From: Armigeres subalbatus
Lineage: Eukaryota > Arthropoda > Insecta > Diptera > Culicidae
Assembly: GCF_024139115.2 (NCBI RefSeq)
Contig: NC_085141.1
Location: 225,542,307-225,606,306 of the forward strand
Direction of reading: 5' to 3'
DNA length: 64,000 bases
Below the pieces are notes generated by a model. It was not told where the DNA came from, did not search any database, and saw nothing but the letters and a program-made list of their open reading frames with translations. The translations under genes and the position numbers were made by a program. Numbering within the stretch: the stretch's first letter is position 1; each line of letters opens with the position of its first letter. Positions 1-10,021 of the stretch are shown piece by piece.

Positions 1-1075
1 GAAAGACCATCACCTTGCCGTAACCCTCTGCGGGTTTCGAAGGGACTCGAGAATGCCCCTGAAACTCGAACTACGTACATCACCCGATCCATCGTCGCTT
101 TGATCAACCGTGTCAGTTTATCCGGAAAACCGTGTTCGTGCATTAGCTGCCATAGCTGGTCCCGATCGATTGTATCATATGCGGCTTTGAAGTCGATGAA
201 TAGATGATGTGTGGGCACGTTGTATTCGCGGCATTTCTGCAGTACTTGGCGAATGGCGAACACCTGGTCCGTGGTGGAGCGTTCGCCCATAAAACCCGCC
301 TGGTACTGCCCCACGAACTCCCTTGCAGTTGGTGCTAGTCGACGGCATAAAATTTGGGAGAGTACCTTGTAGGCGGCGTTCAGCAATGTGATTGCGCGGT
401 AGTTGCTACAATCCAGCCTATCGCCCTTTTTGTAGATGGGACACACGACACCTTCCATCCACTCCTGCGGCAAAACTTCCTCCTCCCAAATCTTGGTAAT
501 GACCCAGTGCAGCGCTCTAGCCAGTGCCTCACCACCGTGTTTAAATAGCTCTCCTGGTAGTTGGTCAACCCCAGGGGCTTTGTTGTTCTTCAGCCGGTTA
601 ATCTCCTCCTGAATTTTCTGGAGAACCGGAGCTGGTAGAATTATGTCCTGCGCGCGTTCTCCCAGGTCCATCACCATACCGCCATCTTCGTCTGCCACAT
701 CGCCATTCAGGTGTTCTTCGTAGTGCTGCCGCCACCTTTGGATCACCTCACGCTCGTTCGTAAGAAGGTTCCCGTTTATGTCCTTACACATATCAGGCTG
801 TGGCACGTGGCCCTTACGTGAACGGTTTAACTTCTCATAGAACTTTCGTGTGTTATTAGCGTTGTACAGTTGCTCCGTTTCTTCACGGTCTCGATCTTCC
901 TGCTGGCGCTTTTTCCTCCGGAAAATCGAGTTTTGTCTGTTCCGCGCCTGTTTATATCGTGCCTCGTTCGCCCTCGTGCGGTGTTGCAGAAATCTCGCCC
1001 ATGCTGCATTCTTCTCTTCCACTAACTGCTCACATTCGCCGTCATACCAGTCGTTTCTCTGATCCGGGGCACCGT
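1..1075 (-). pseudogene. Reverse transcriptase part of LINE copy A (partial)
   Basis: Codons of this frame cover plus positions 3k to 3k+2. The regions I translated read as a typical LINE RT: NDWYDGECEQLVEEKN at the linker, then NNKAPGVDQLPGELFKHGG (RT0/1), GDRLDCSNYRAITLLNAAYK, YQAGFMGERSTTDQ and FIDFKAAYDTID (palm motif A with catalytic Asp). Near the window edge it reads RRGLRQGDGLS. The YADD box lies beyond base 1. The protein joins the endonuclease ORF through a frameshift near 1060-1075. The role would be target-primed reverse transcription of the element RNA. Identification as RT is secure; activity is ruled out by the frameshift. Confidence 0.85.
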
Positions 1076-2134
1076 GCCAAGTGCAGCGGTTGCGGTGCTT
1101 CCAATGGCGGATCGAATATCTCTCCAGCCATCTTCAAGAGACGCTGCGCCTAGCTGCTCTTCCGTTGGGAGTGCCACTTCCAGCTGCTGCGCGTATTCTT
1201 GGGCTAGTCTACCGTCTTGTAGCCGCCCAATGTTAAGCCGCGGCGTCCGACTTCGACGCGTGTTGTACACCGTCGAGAGTTTTGAGCGCAGGCATACTGC
1301 AACGAGGTAGTGGTCGGATTCAATATTCGCACTGCGGTAAGTGCGGACGTTCGTGATGTCGGAGAAGCATTTACCGTCGATTAGAACGTGGTCGATTTGG
1401 TTTTCCGTTTCTTGGTTAGGTGATCTCCATGTGGCCTTGTGGATATTTTTACGGGGAAAGAAGGTGCTTCGGACTACCATTCCGCGGGAGGCTGCGAAGT
1501 TTATGCATCGTTGGCCGTTGTCATTCGATACGGTGTGCAGACTATTCGGTCCGATGACCGGTCTGTACATTTCCTCCCTTCCTACCTGTGCGTTCATGTC
1601 ACCGATGACGATTTTAACGTCCCGCAGTGGGCATCCATCGTATGTCTGCTCCAGCTGTGCGTAGAACGCTTCTTTCTCGTCGTCGGGTCTCCCTTCGTGT
1701 GGGTAGTGCACGTTGATGATGCTATAGTTGAAGAAACGGCCTTTAATCCTCAGCTTGCACATCCTTGCGTTGATTGGCTGCCACCCAATCACGCGTTGGC
1801 GCATCTTACCCAGCACTATGAAGCCGGTTCCCAGCTCGTTGGTGGTGCCACAGCTTTGGTAGAAGGTAGCCGCTCGATGCCCGCTTTTCCACACTTTCTG
1901 TCCTGTCCAGCAAATCTCCTGCAGCGCCACGACGTCGAAGTTGCGGGGATGTAATTCATCGTAGATCATCCTGTCGCAACCTGCGAAACCTAGCGACTTG
2001 CAATTCCATGTTCCAAGCTTCCAATCGTGATCCTGTATTCGTCGCTCAGGTCTTTGCCGATTATATCGAGTCGCATTATCTCTTATATTGTTCGTAATGA
2101 TTGGTTTTCTAGGCGGCTTATTGGGCCTGCGCAA
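1022..2134 (-). pseudogene. Endonuclease (EEP fold) ORF of LINE copy A
   Basis: 370 residues from ATG at 2134 to a stop at 1022. The EEP endonuclease signature is complete: LGTWN near residue 41, LQEICW near 71, GDMNAQVG, NQIDHVLIDG and the terminal SDHYLVA. These supply the metal-binding Asn/Glu/Asp and catalytic His of the family. The stretch NDNGQRCINFAASRGM is characteristic of the 'craniofacial development protein 2-like' RTE group. The last residues (after GTVP) are out of frame with the true linker, so the stop at 1022 is an artefact of a one-base change. In an intact element this domain nicks target DNA. No host role is implied. Confidence 0.85.
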
Positions 2135-2290
2135 ACCTCCTGTCTCGTCAGAGGGCCGTCGTGTCAGGGCTGTTTAGCGTCCCACCTAACACCAGGACTT
2201 GGGCTTGTGCGCTTTGAGCGGCACACGGTCGCTTTGGTGGGGCCTACTTGCGGATACATGCAGCTTTTTATAGAGGTTTAACAGGGCCCA

Positions 2291-2459
2291 CTGTCAAACC
2301 CCACCACATCCTAGGCAAGCCCCACAACTCGCAGATGGCCTGGGGAGGGATCGTCAAGCCCTTGGACATAGTCCCTGCTGGGCGCTATTGTACTTATTGT
2401 ATATTTGTACTTCACGTTCGAGTATGCTACCACCCAAAGCACAATACAGCGATTTGAGA
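2291..2459. other. Spacer between two LINEs
   Basis: Short stretch between the heads of LINE copies A and B, rich in CCCCA/GGGG words. It may contain the 5' end of either element. I see no coding potential of its own. Confidence 0.3.
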
Positions 2460-2727
2460 GCATGAACATTACCGAGCTGTTCTGTTACGCCGTAAGATTC
2501 AGAGCATTTCGTTGTCCTCAGGGATGGTATCTACGGCATGCTCAGTAAAACGAAGCTTACTGTCGAGAGGACCCGAGTTACACATAAATCAGAATCTGTA
2601 ACTCATATGCAATCGAATTGGGTCGCATATGGAGGTGCGGCTCCAACAGCGTCTGTTCTGGCATCCAGCGGCTGAGTATGAAATGCTATTCCCCGGAAGC
2701 TATACCTAAGATGGCAGCCCCATCCCG

Positions 2728-3150
2728 GTGGATAGGAAACCTTGGGCCAACAACCCACTGTTCCCGAAACATCAATTTGGTCGAGAATCCGATAATGAAA
2801 GAATACGGACTGATTTTACGGCGACGACTCTTAGCGCGAAACAACGGACACGAATAGGAACATGGAACGTTTTAACCCTAGCCCAGCAGGGTAAATTGGC
2901 ACAACTTGCCAATGAGGCACGCCGCATGAAGCTTGAGATCCTGGGACTGAGTGAAGTCCGTTGGCCAAACTTTGGAGAACACAGAACGCCGTCGGGACAA
3001 GTTCTGCTATACTCTGGTTTACGAGGTGAACACGCTCCCCGGAATCGCGGAGTTGGCTTCCTACTAAGCGCTCAGGCACACTCTGCGCTTATGAAGTGGG
3101 AACCTATAAGTGAAAGGATAACACACGCCGACTGGAAGATACCACGGTGA
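2728..3150 (+). pseudogene. Truncated endonuclease of LINE copy B
   Basis: 140 residues. After a 40-residue leader comes IGTWNVLTL (the Asn), then LGLSEVRW (the Glu), then an intact run to KWEPISERI. From there it breaks into unrelated residues and a stop. The remaining half of the fold, including the Asp-Asn and Ser-Asp-His motifs, is deleted and the frame changes at the junction. It overlaps the following RT frame by four bases. It cannot be a working nuclease. Confidence 0.8.
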
Positions 3151-4511
3151 AACGGTCCTTCGTTGAAGAACTGGAGACGCGTGCTGCAGATTTTCCGGAA
3201 GGTGGCAGCATGGAAGACCAATGGACCGCCATCAAGAATGCCTTCATCAAAACCAGCGAGAATAATCTGGGCGAACTACGCACCCAGAGAAAACAATGGA
3301 TCACCGATGAGACCTGGAGAAAGATAGAGGAGCGAAGAGAAGCCAAAGCCGCGATAGAGCGATCGAAAACCAGAGGAGCCAAAGTCTTAGCCCGTCAACG
3401 ATACGCGGCTCTTGAGAAGGAAGTAAAACGCTCATGTCGACGGGACAAGCGAGCGTGGGCAGACTCTCTTGCCGACGAAGGAGAGAGAGCCGCCGCAACC
3501 GGGGACATTCGCCTCCTCTACGATATCTTACGACGCTTAAGCGGGGCGAAGATGAATGCAACGATGCCTGTGAAAGACGAGAATGATCAGTTATTGACCG
3601 ACCCAACTGACCAGCTGAAACGCTGGTTCGAGCACTTCGAACAACTTTTTCAAGTGCCAGCCAGGCCATCACCACCTCGGCATGATCTGTCTAGGATCCG
3701 ACGTATAACACGTGTCAATACCGAAGCTCCATCACTGCTAGAGATTCAAACAGCCATCCAAAGCATGAAATCGAATAAAGCCCCAGGGGTCGACCGCATA
3801 TCAGCCAAGATGCTCAAAGCTGACCCCATGACATCCGCTCAACTACTGCATCGTTTATTTCGTAATATCTGGGACACCGCAACTTTTCCGGTCGACTGGA
3901 TGCAAGGTATCTTAGTGAAGGTGCCCAAAAAGGGTGACCTGACTGTATGCGATAACTGGCGAGGCATTATGTTGCTGTGTACCGTTCTCAAAGTTCTGTG
4001 CAAAATTATCATAGCCCGGATTCAGGAGAAGATCGATGCGACTCTCCGGCGGCAGCAAGCCGGATTCCGTGCCGGAAGATCCTGTGTGGACCATATTGTC
4101 ACGCTCCGCATCATTCTGGAGCAGGTCAACGAATTCCAAGAGTCCCTTTACTTGGTATTCATTGACTACGAAAAAGCTTTCGACCGTCTCAATCACGAGA
4201 ATATGTGGGGCGCCCTGAGACGCAAGCGAGTTCCTGAGAAAATCATCGGCCTCATCGAGGCCTTCTCGTGTAGAGTGCTGCACAATGGGGTCTTGTCCGA
4301 CCCTATCCGGGTCGTAGCTGGTGTGAGGCAAGGATGTATTCTATCACCGTTACTGTTCCTCATCGTAATCGACGAGATTCTGGTAGATGCGATTGACCGT
4401 GAACCAAACCGCGGGCTGTTATGGCAGCCTATAACCATGGAGCACCTAAATGACTTCGAATTGTTAATCCTGAAAAATTGGCGTTGCACTCCTCGCGCAA
4501 CGGCGCTCTGA
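3147..4511 (+). pseudogene. Reverse transcriptase of LINE copy B
   Basis: 454 residues. Landmarks are a basic linker (QWITDETWRKIEERREAK), SNKAPGVDRISAKMLK, KKGDLTVCDNWRGIMLLCTV, RQQAGFRAGRSCVDH, palm motif A FIDYEKAFDRLNHENMW, and VRQGCILSPLLF (motif B). Motif C (FADD) should follow HLNDFE. It is missing: the frame runs into LLILKNWRCT and a stop at 4511. Two copies of a 25-base stretch sit just downstream (4509-4533 and 4540-4564), so rearrangement removed the catalytic aspartates. The RT assignment is certain; the protein is inactive. Confidence 0.85.
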
Positions 4512-4559
4512 TATGTAGAGTAAGCTCAACGACAACGTATGATATGTAGAGTAAGCTCA

Positions 4560-5293
4560 ACGACCTTGCCGAGCGCTCCTCTTCGGCAGGTTTAGTCATC
4601 AACGTCAACAAAACCAAATCGTTGGATGACACGGTGACTCCTTCCAGTTTCACAGTAGCCGGGGAACCAGTGGAGAATGTTGAAAGCTTCCAATATCTTG
4701 GTAGCCAAATGGCGTCAGACGGCGGTACCAAGATCGACATAGGCGCACGGATCAAGAAAGCAAGGGCTGCCTTTGCTAGTTTATAAAATATCTGGAAAAC
4801 CAGGCAGATAAGTGAACGCACCAAAATTCGAATTTTCAACTCTAACGCGAAATCTGTGCTGTTATACGCTAGCGAAACATGGTGTGTATCAGTGGAGAAC
4901 ACTCAACGGCTGCAGGTGTTCATTAACAGATGCCTGCGGTATATAATTCGGACCTGGTGGCCTCACAACTGGATCTCAAACAACGATCTCCATCGTCGTT
5001 GTCACCAAAGGCCGATAGCAACAGAAATTCGGGATCGGAAGTGGGGCTGGGTCGGCCACACTCTACGTAGGGGCGGAAACGAAATCTGTAAACAATCATT
5101 AGACTGGAACCCAGCGGGACATCGCAGCAGAGGCAGACCCAGAGGCTCATGGCGGCGAAGCCTCAATAAACAAATAAAAGAAGTCGACCGAAATCTAACC
5201 TGGCAACAGGTTAAAGCGATAGCCGAGCAACGCTCAGGATGGAGATCTTTCAAGTCGGCCCTTTGCACCACCGGAGGTGTACAGGATCCATAA
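4560..5293 (+). pseudogene. C-terminal RT/thumb region of LINE copy B
   Basis: The frame resumes as LAERSSSAGLVINVNKTKSL, passes FQYLGSQMASDGG and one in-frame stop (before NIWKTRQISERTKI), and ends with LLYASETWCVSVENTQRLQ, HTLRRGGNEICKQSLDWNP and the RPRGSW motif before a stop at 5291-5293. This is the usual thumb and C-terminal segment of RTE-type polymerases. The longest open part is 4856-5293 (145 residues). Confidence 0.8.
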
Positions 5294-5302
5294 GTAAGTA
5301 AG

Positions 5303-5403
5303 TAATCCCAATTAACCAATAAGTCGTATATTTTGCCAAATCGGCCAAATAGTGCTACTTTAATGCTTAACTTTCACCTTATATGTATGCATTAGGAGGT
5401 TCT
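5303..5403. other. Short unassigned spacer
   Basis: AT-rich spacer between the LINE tail and the SINE. No feature seen. Confidence 0.4.
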
Positions 5404-5700
5404 TCGGGGGCCTTCTTGGCCGTGTGGTAAGACGCGCGGCTACAAAGCAAGACCATGCTGAGGGTGGCTGGGTTCGATTCCCGGTGCCGGTCCAGGCAAT
5501 TTTCGGATTGGAAATTGTCTCGACTTCTCTGGGCATAAAAGTATCATCGTATTGGCCTCATGATATACGAATGCAGTAATGGTAACTTGGCTTAGAAACC
5601 TCGCAGTTTATAACTGTGGTAATGCTTAATGAATACTAAGCTGCGAGGCGGCTCTGTCCTAGTGTGGGGATGTAATGCCAATAAGAAGAAGAAGAAGAAG
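5404..5700 (+). mobile_element. Feilai-like tRNA-derived SINE, copy 1
   Basis: A tRNA-like head carries pol III box A TGGCCGTGTGG (5417-5427) and box B GGTTCGATTCC (5471-5481). A tRNA-unrelated body follows, then a (GAA)n tail at 5682-5700. The same sequence recurs inverted at 33671-33963. Layout and wording match the Feilai family described from Aedes aegypti; the family name is from memory. No target duplication is visible for this copy. Confidence 0.8.
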
Positions 5701-5980
5701 ATATTGGCGCTAAATGTCGATGTTGGCGTAATATAGTGCTAATGGTTGCTAGGGATATTCTTATCATATTATTTAACATTTTGTAGAAAGCATAAAATAT
5801 TTTCAAAATTTGTTCATTCATCGTTCTGGTGGTCTTTAGTCTCATAGTCCTGCATCTACTGTATTCGCTGTGAAGGGCAGTCTTTGAGTTACTGATCGCC
5901 ATGCATATTATACAAGACAAAATCTTAGAACCAAAAAAATATACAATTATCAAAACTTTATCAATAATTACAATCCGCCA
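5701..5980. other. AT-rich spacer
   Basis: No coding or repeat signal I can support, apart from echoes of the word ATAGTGCTA, which also lies left of the SINE. Confidence 0.4.
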
Positions 5981-6640
5981 TTATGCATTTTTGTCCGAGG
6001 TACCCCCTGGGCCCGGCGAAGTTACTTCCTTGGCACATTTGTTCCACATTTTGGTCATCTGAGTCGCGTCCCGAGCTGTTTTTCCACCTTTTCCACTTTT
6101 CTTAAGCTTCCGCTTCATTACTGCCCAAAATGTCTCGATAGCCCGGAGCTGTGGGTAGTTGCGTGGATTTATGTTTTTATCGATGAAATCTTCATTATTA
6201 TTGCGGTACCACTGGATGACTTCCCGGCTGTAGTGGCAACTCGCCAAATCTGGCCAAAACTTCACGGGACCTTTATGGGCTTTATGGAAGGTCGACCGCG
6301 GTTTTTGAGACATTCCCGCCTTGTGCAGCTTCGAGTCCATCGTCTTATTCGTCACAAACACTTAGGTCTTTGCTCCACAGCTGCATATCCCTTGCCAAAA
6401 TCATCCGTTTTTGTTTTGCAAGTTTCTCCGAAAAGCAAACTTAAACTTCGCAGGAACTACTCCTCGTGCCGTCACCATGTAGAATTTTTGGCTAGGAAGC
6501 TGTCCGAAATCCATTTTGACTAAGGTTCCATCGTCGATGAGCAGGATTATCAACGTGGGTGTGCAGATTTTTTTCTCTCCTTTCGGCTTCCATCTGGAAT
6601 AATTTTTGACACGCTGCACAAAACTTCGTGAAATTTATAC
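5981..6640 (-). pseudogene. DD37E mariner (ITmD37E) transposase remnant
   Basis: Reading the minus strand from 6640 down: LLIDDGTLVKMDFGQLPSQK carries the first catalytic Asp. WQGICSCG and VFVTNKTMDSKLHKAGM follow, then KGPVKFWPDLASCHYS with the second Asp, and PQLRAIETFWAVMKRK with the Glu. I count 37 residues between the second Asp and the Glu, which defines the DD37E group found in mosquitoes. The DNA-binding N-terminal half is absent: sequence changes to LTR-like material near 6640. There are two stops, near 6395 and 6370. I found no terminal inverted repeats. A dead fragment of about half a transposon. Confidence 0.85.
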
Positions 6641-6673
6641 CACAGCAAGTAGGCGCCTAGGTAGACCAACCGC

Positions 6674-6830
6674 TGTAAAAGAATTCTTGCAACGGTCACT
6701 TTCCGTGCCGCTGCAATATAATAAATGATTCCGGATTCTAAATGAACATAGCTTTACAACCAACTGGCGTCTGCTTCCTAACCATCTTCGATCTACAGCG
6801 AAGCGGCGCACACTACCTGATATTCCAACA
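6674..6830 (-). repeat. Possible copia-like LTR (3' LTR)
   Basis: Read on the minus strand, a sequence starting TGTTGGAATATC (6830 downward) ends near 6674 with TTTTACA. This is the TG...CA form of an LTR, and TGTTGGAAT is a common copia-type beginning. It is preceded by the purine run AAGGAGGAG, a plausible polypurine tract. Only one LTR is present and no integrase or RT is recognisable nearby, so this is a tentative assignment. Confidence 0.4.
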
Positions 6831-7330
6831 CTCCTCCTTAGAGTGCACGCGTCGCTACTGTCCTGGCTCCACCTAACACTGAGCCTCTAGTCCTGAGCTC
6901 CTCCTCGCCGAACAATTCCTCCTGGTCCAAATCCGTTGCCCGTACAAATGGCCTCCACTCCGATGTTTGTACGACAACCTCTCCAGCACATGCGCATGCA
7001 CAAGTGGCCCGACTCCGAAGCTTGCGCAGCGCCTCTCGATGATCTGCCGGCCAGCTCCTGAATGTTCCGATCCAAAGTTCCTCCTGGACTCCTGCTGACC
7101 AGCCAGCATCCTACCGATCGTTCCAACCTCCTGATGAATTCCATCCGGCGCTACCCAAGACTTACGTGGCTGATCCATGATCCCACTGCGACTCGCGACT
7201 TATGCGGCCGATCCATGATCCCACTGCGATAACGTCGACGGCCATAACATCCCACTAAGATGGAGAAGGGGAATCGTTCCTGGGCCCATAACCTGTTGGT
7301 CACAAATACTAGAGTGCCCTTTCTACACTC
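6831..7330 (-). other. GC-rich stretch, possible LTR-element interior
   Basis: Clearly richer in G+C than its surroundings, with a minus-strand open frame of about 100 residues (6873-7178) that has no motif I recognise. The 15-base word GATCCATGATCCCAC occurs twice, about 38 bases apart (near 7170 and 7208). It could be the interior end of the element whose LTR lies at 6674-6830. I do not claim a protein. Confidence 0.3.
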
Positions 7331-7873
7331 CACTGCAGTTCCATTTTTCTACCAGTACCAATTGCATCTCCACCTAATATGTGGAATAATCAAGGTCTTA
7401 AAATAAATTGACTTGAATATTTAGGACTATGTTCGTTAGATTACCGGGATTTTGATATATGGCCGCCACCACCGATGATTTTCGGACCGGCCCACACGTC
7501 CAAGACAATTGTTAATGGAAACATTCAATCCGAAATGCAGTGTAAACCATTTTATTGGACTAATTATTCCCTTGTGTGCATCTTAGAACATTCTCTCATA
7601 TATCAACAATATTAGCATTGTTTATCAATTAAATTATCATCATTCGATGAAACGTTTCAGGATTATCATTGCAGTTTACATGATCGAATATTAACATGAA
7701 GTAATCCTCGTATTTGTTTCTACCGTGAAGCAACATTTAGACTTAAATGGATTCCAGTAAGAAGATATTCAGTTCAATCAAAGTTGATTGCCTATATTCC
7801 GGGGGTTAAACCACCCGACTTGGACATTAATTTTCAATGTTGTGAAAACTCATATGTGAATATGTACATTATG
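7331..7873. other. AT-rich spacer
   Basis: No gene seen. The words around 7778-7800 (CAATCAAAGTTGATTGCC) resemble those upstream of the related tRNA-like element near 47085, so the repeat at 7874-8024 may extend further left. Confidence 0.35.
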
Positions 7874-8024
7874 TGGAAGATATTGATTTGAAAAATGTAT
7901 TGGAGGTAACTACTTTCCCTTCGATGGAACTCGATCCCGCGACTGATGGCCTCAGTTGTGGGTTCGAGTCCCATCGAAGTGAAAGTGGTTACCTCCAATA
8001 CATTTTTCAAATCGATATCTTCCA
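7874..8024. mobile_element. Hairpin MITE with tRNA B-box-like core
   Basis: A near-complete palindrome. The left arm TGGAAGATATTGATTTGA and onwards through GTATTGGAGGTAAC is mirrored on the right through GGTTACCTCCAATAC to TCGATATCTTCCA. The central 60 bases are themselves an imperfect palindrome holding GGGTTCGAGTCCC, which resembles a tRNA T-arm (box B). Read as RNA it would fold into one long stem. Superfamily unknown. Confidence 0.65.
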
Positions 8025-8628
8025 AGAAGATATTCTTCATCTCATGTGCTTTGTGTGTTATCACAACAAATTTAAGTTTGAATCGTGTCTATTAGGAGGA
8101 AATATTTCTTTCTTGCATACGAATATTTCATGAAACACTTCAGAAATTGTTATTAATGATGTATGCCTTCCAAACTGCATCTAGAATGATTGGTGAGGGC
8201 GGTTTCAAATTTCACAAGTGTTAATGCAGAAACCACATCGCAAATAGGTGGGGTGTGTACAGACAGAGATTTACTACTTCTACCCGATTGAAATGGATTC
8301 CAGTCGATTCGTTTGAAGCATTCTTGGGTGATTTCAATCGCAATGTGTACGACACGGGGCATGATATGTGATATTTGTCCTATATATCTGATGATAGATT
8401 TCCACTTTTATCTCGATCGCATTGATGTTTGAATGTAGGTAAGAACTGTGTCGAAGATGTAATGTGTTTAAGTAGGTACCTTTGCTAGATTGGACAAAGT
8501 CAAAGTTCACAAAATGATGAAAAAATGGACCGCTGTCTGTATTTTATACACATCTATAAACCAAATCACTTGAACTGTAAATTATAGTAGGTAGAGTTCC
8601 AAAAAAATACCATGATTAATATATTGTA
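8025..8628. other. Unassigned spacer
   Basis: No gene or recognisable repeat. Composition is ordinary AT-rich mosquito intergenic DNA. Confidence 0.4.
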
Positions 8629-8870
8629 CTAGTCGACCCAGCAGACGTTGTCCTACATAGAAGGCAAAAATGCGCATTGTGAATGAAATATCAATTAGTT
8701 TCTTAATTTTAATTTTTCTCGATTTACTTTATTCGCGAATTCCCCTTGAGGACATATCGTATAAATCCGTCGGAAACAACAACGAACGTATCTACTGGAG
8801 GTATGAAGAAAATCCATCCAGGCGTTTTCGAGTTATGCGGAAACGAACACAGACGATTTCATTTTTATAA
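8629..8870 (+). repeat. Dispersed repeat 'CAGACGTTGTCCT', copy 1
   Basis: Starts ACTAGTCGACCCAGCAGACG and ends CGAACACAGACGATTTCATT plus an AT tail. Two better-conserved copies lie head to tail at 24971-25510. The central words CGTCGGAAACAACAACGAAC and TATGAAGAAAATCCATCCAG also match those copies. Similar short sequences are widespread in insect genomes; I cannot assign the class. Confidence 0.7.
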
Positions 8871-9204
8871 ATGCAGATAACATATACGAAATGTTAACTC
8901 GAGAGGTTTGTGTGTATTACTATTTAGAGTAAAACTCAATCATTCCACCTGACGAAGTCTAACGTGTCCGTGTGTATGTGAAAAGAAAAAAATATATAAC
9001 ACTTAGTAAACTAAACCTAATTTCGCCTTAGGTTGATAAGTTGGAAGCAAAATGTCATTTTTGACTGTTTCTCAATATTTTCCGTACTTCAGCACCCGAA
9101 AGTTGGTTTTACTGAAATTTCATTTTAATTGGATATTATTCGGCAACGCGGCCGTACGAAAAAACCGCGGTGGAGGTCGGTACTCGGATTCTGATGGCTT
9201 TTTC
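8871..9204. other. AT-rich spacer
   Basis: Nothing supportable seen. Confidence 0.4.
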
Positions 9205-9310
9205 GCAAACGTGTCTTTAAGTGGTCTTCTTGTGTAGGGGTTATCACGCCTATCTGGAGAGTAGGAGGTTAAGGGTTCGAGTCCCTCCAAGACACGTGGA
9301 TTCTTTTTCA
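9205..9310 (+). repeat. tRNA-like sequence in a short palindrome
   Basis: Within 9224-9296 there is a box A-like TGTAGGGGTTATCACGCC, an anticodon-like stem CCTAT/GTAGG with a 7-base loop CTGGAGA (would-be anticodon GGA, Ser), and box B GGTTCGAGTCC. The acceptor ends GTCTT/AAGAC pair over five bases. The rest of the acceptor and the T-stem do not pair cleanly, so it is unlikely to be a working tRNA. The outer words ACGTGTCTT and AAGACACGT extend the symmetry, as in the MITE at 7874-8024. A tRNA pseudogene or tRNA-derived repeat is likely. Confidence 0.4.
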
Positions 9311-10021
9311 AAATTAAATTTCATATCAATTTGTCCATTTCTAAACATTTCATTTCAAAACAAAGTTGTTCCAGAAATATTTGCCTTTTGGTTGATCTTT
9401 TCTTCATGGATAATTGTTATTATCCATATTCATTTAAATTCGATGCACTTATTTATTTATTTTTCACGGCTGAAAACTGTTACTGTTTTTACACATTTTA
9501 TATCGATTTAATTTTTGCCTTTCTCGTATACTACACGCAGAAAAAAGTATTGTAAAAACAATAAGATTTGATGTGAATTCAAAAAGATCTTCACATTGTT
9601 TTGGCGGTAACAATAAATATTATTATTTCAACAATCCAGTATTGTTGATTGAACGAGAGGTTCATAGGCATTTTTTGTCTTTATTATCGAGACTTTCAGA
9701 GCTTCATAGGCTCTATTTTAACGAAGCTTTTATGCGGGACTGATCAATAAAAATATTCTTGTTGTTTTCAAAAGAGATTAACATTTGTTCTTAATAGAGA
9801 AGTATGTTTGTTCTAATAATTATTTCTTTTTGAAATAAAACCAAATGTATTATTGTTTGTAATGTTTAATGTAGTTTTAATTCGAGTTACTCTTAGCATA
9901 AATTCTTCCTTCTGTATGTTGAGGCTTCCTCCTAAATTCATATCCCGAAAAAAAAAAAAATCGAGGCGACAATGCCGTAATCTGGAAAAAAAATACTTTG
10001 CTATTATTTGTTACTTAGTTA
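9311..10021. other. AT-rich spacer with a (A)13 run
   Basis: No gene. There is a poly-A run near 9948-9960. The short word CACGCAGAAAA (9533) looks like a MITE end, but no partner is convincing. Confidence 0.4.

Larger units (their letters stand above)
1..2290 (-). mobile_element. RTE/BovB-like LINE copy A, cut by window edge
   Basis: A non-LTR retrotransposon on the minus strand. An apurinic-type endonuclease comes first (high coordinates) and a reverse transcriptase follows, running off the left edge of the window. The two are now in different frames, so the copy is dead. About 150 bases upstream of the first ATG (2135-2290) are probably 5' UTR. The endonuclease resembles proteins often annotated as 'craniofacial development protein 2-like', a hallmark of RTE/BovB-related LINEs. 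Clade is inferred from motif wording only. The right boundary is approximate. Confidence 0.85.
2460..5302 (+). mobile_element. RTE-like LINE copy B with (TAAG)n tail, internally deleted
   Basis: A plus-strand LINE. It has an endonuclease start (IGTWNVLTLAQQGK), an RT core and the usual C-terminal Arg/Trp-rich motif (RGRPRGSWRRSLNKQI, then WQQVKAIAEQRSGWRSFKS). It ends at 5290 with three TAAG units (5291-5302), the kind of short tandem tail that RTE-related and some other LINEs leave. About 400 bp of the endonuclease is missing near 3130-3150, and the catalytic box of the RT is scrambled near 4450-4565. The sequence differs from copy A, so it is another family. The 5' boundary is uncertain. 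Confidence 0.85.

Noticed and set aside
1439..1954. 171-codon plus-strand frame
   Set aside because: Antisense shadow of the LINE A endonuclease, which has all catalytic motifs on the minus strand.
3301..4331. Minus-strand frames of 124 and 139 codons
   Set aside because: Antisense to the LINE B reverse transcriptase.
9224..9296. Functional tRNA-Ser(GGA)
   Set aside because: Acceptor and T-stem pairing are incomplete, and there is no long variable arm as required for tRNA-Ser.
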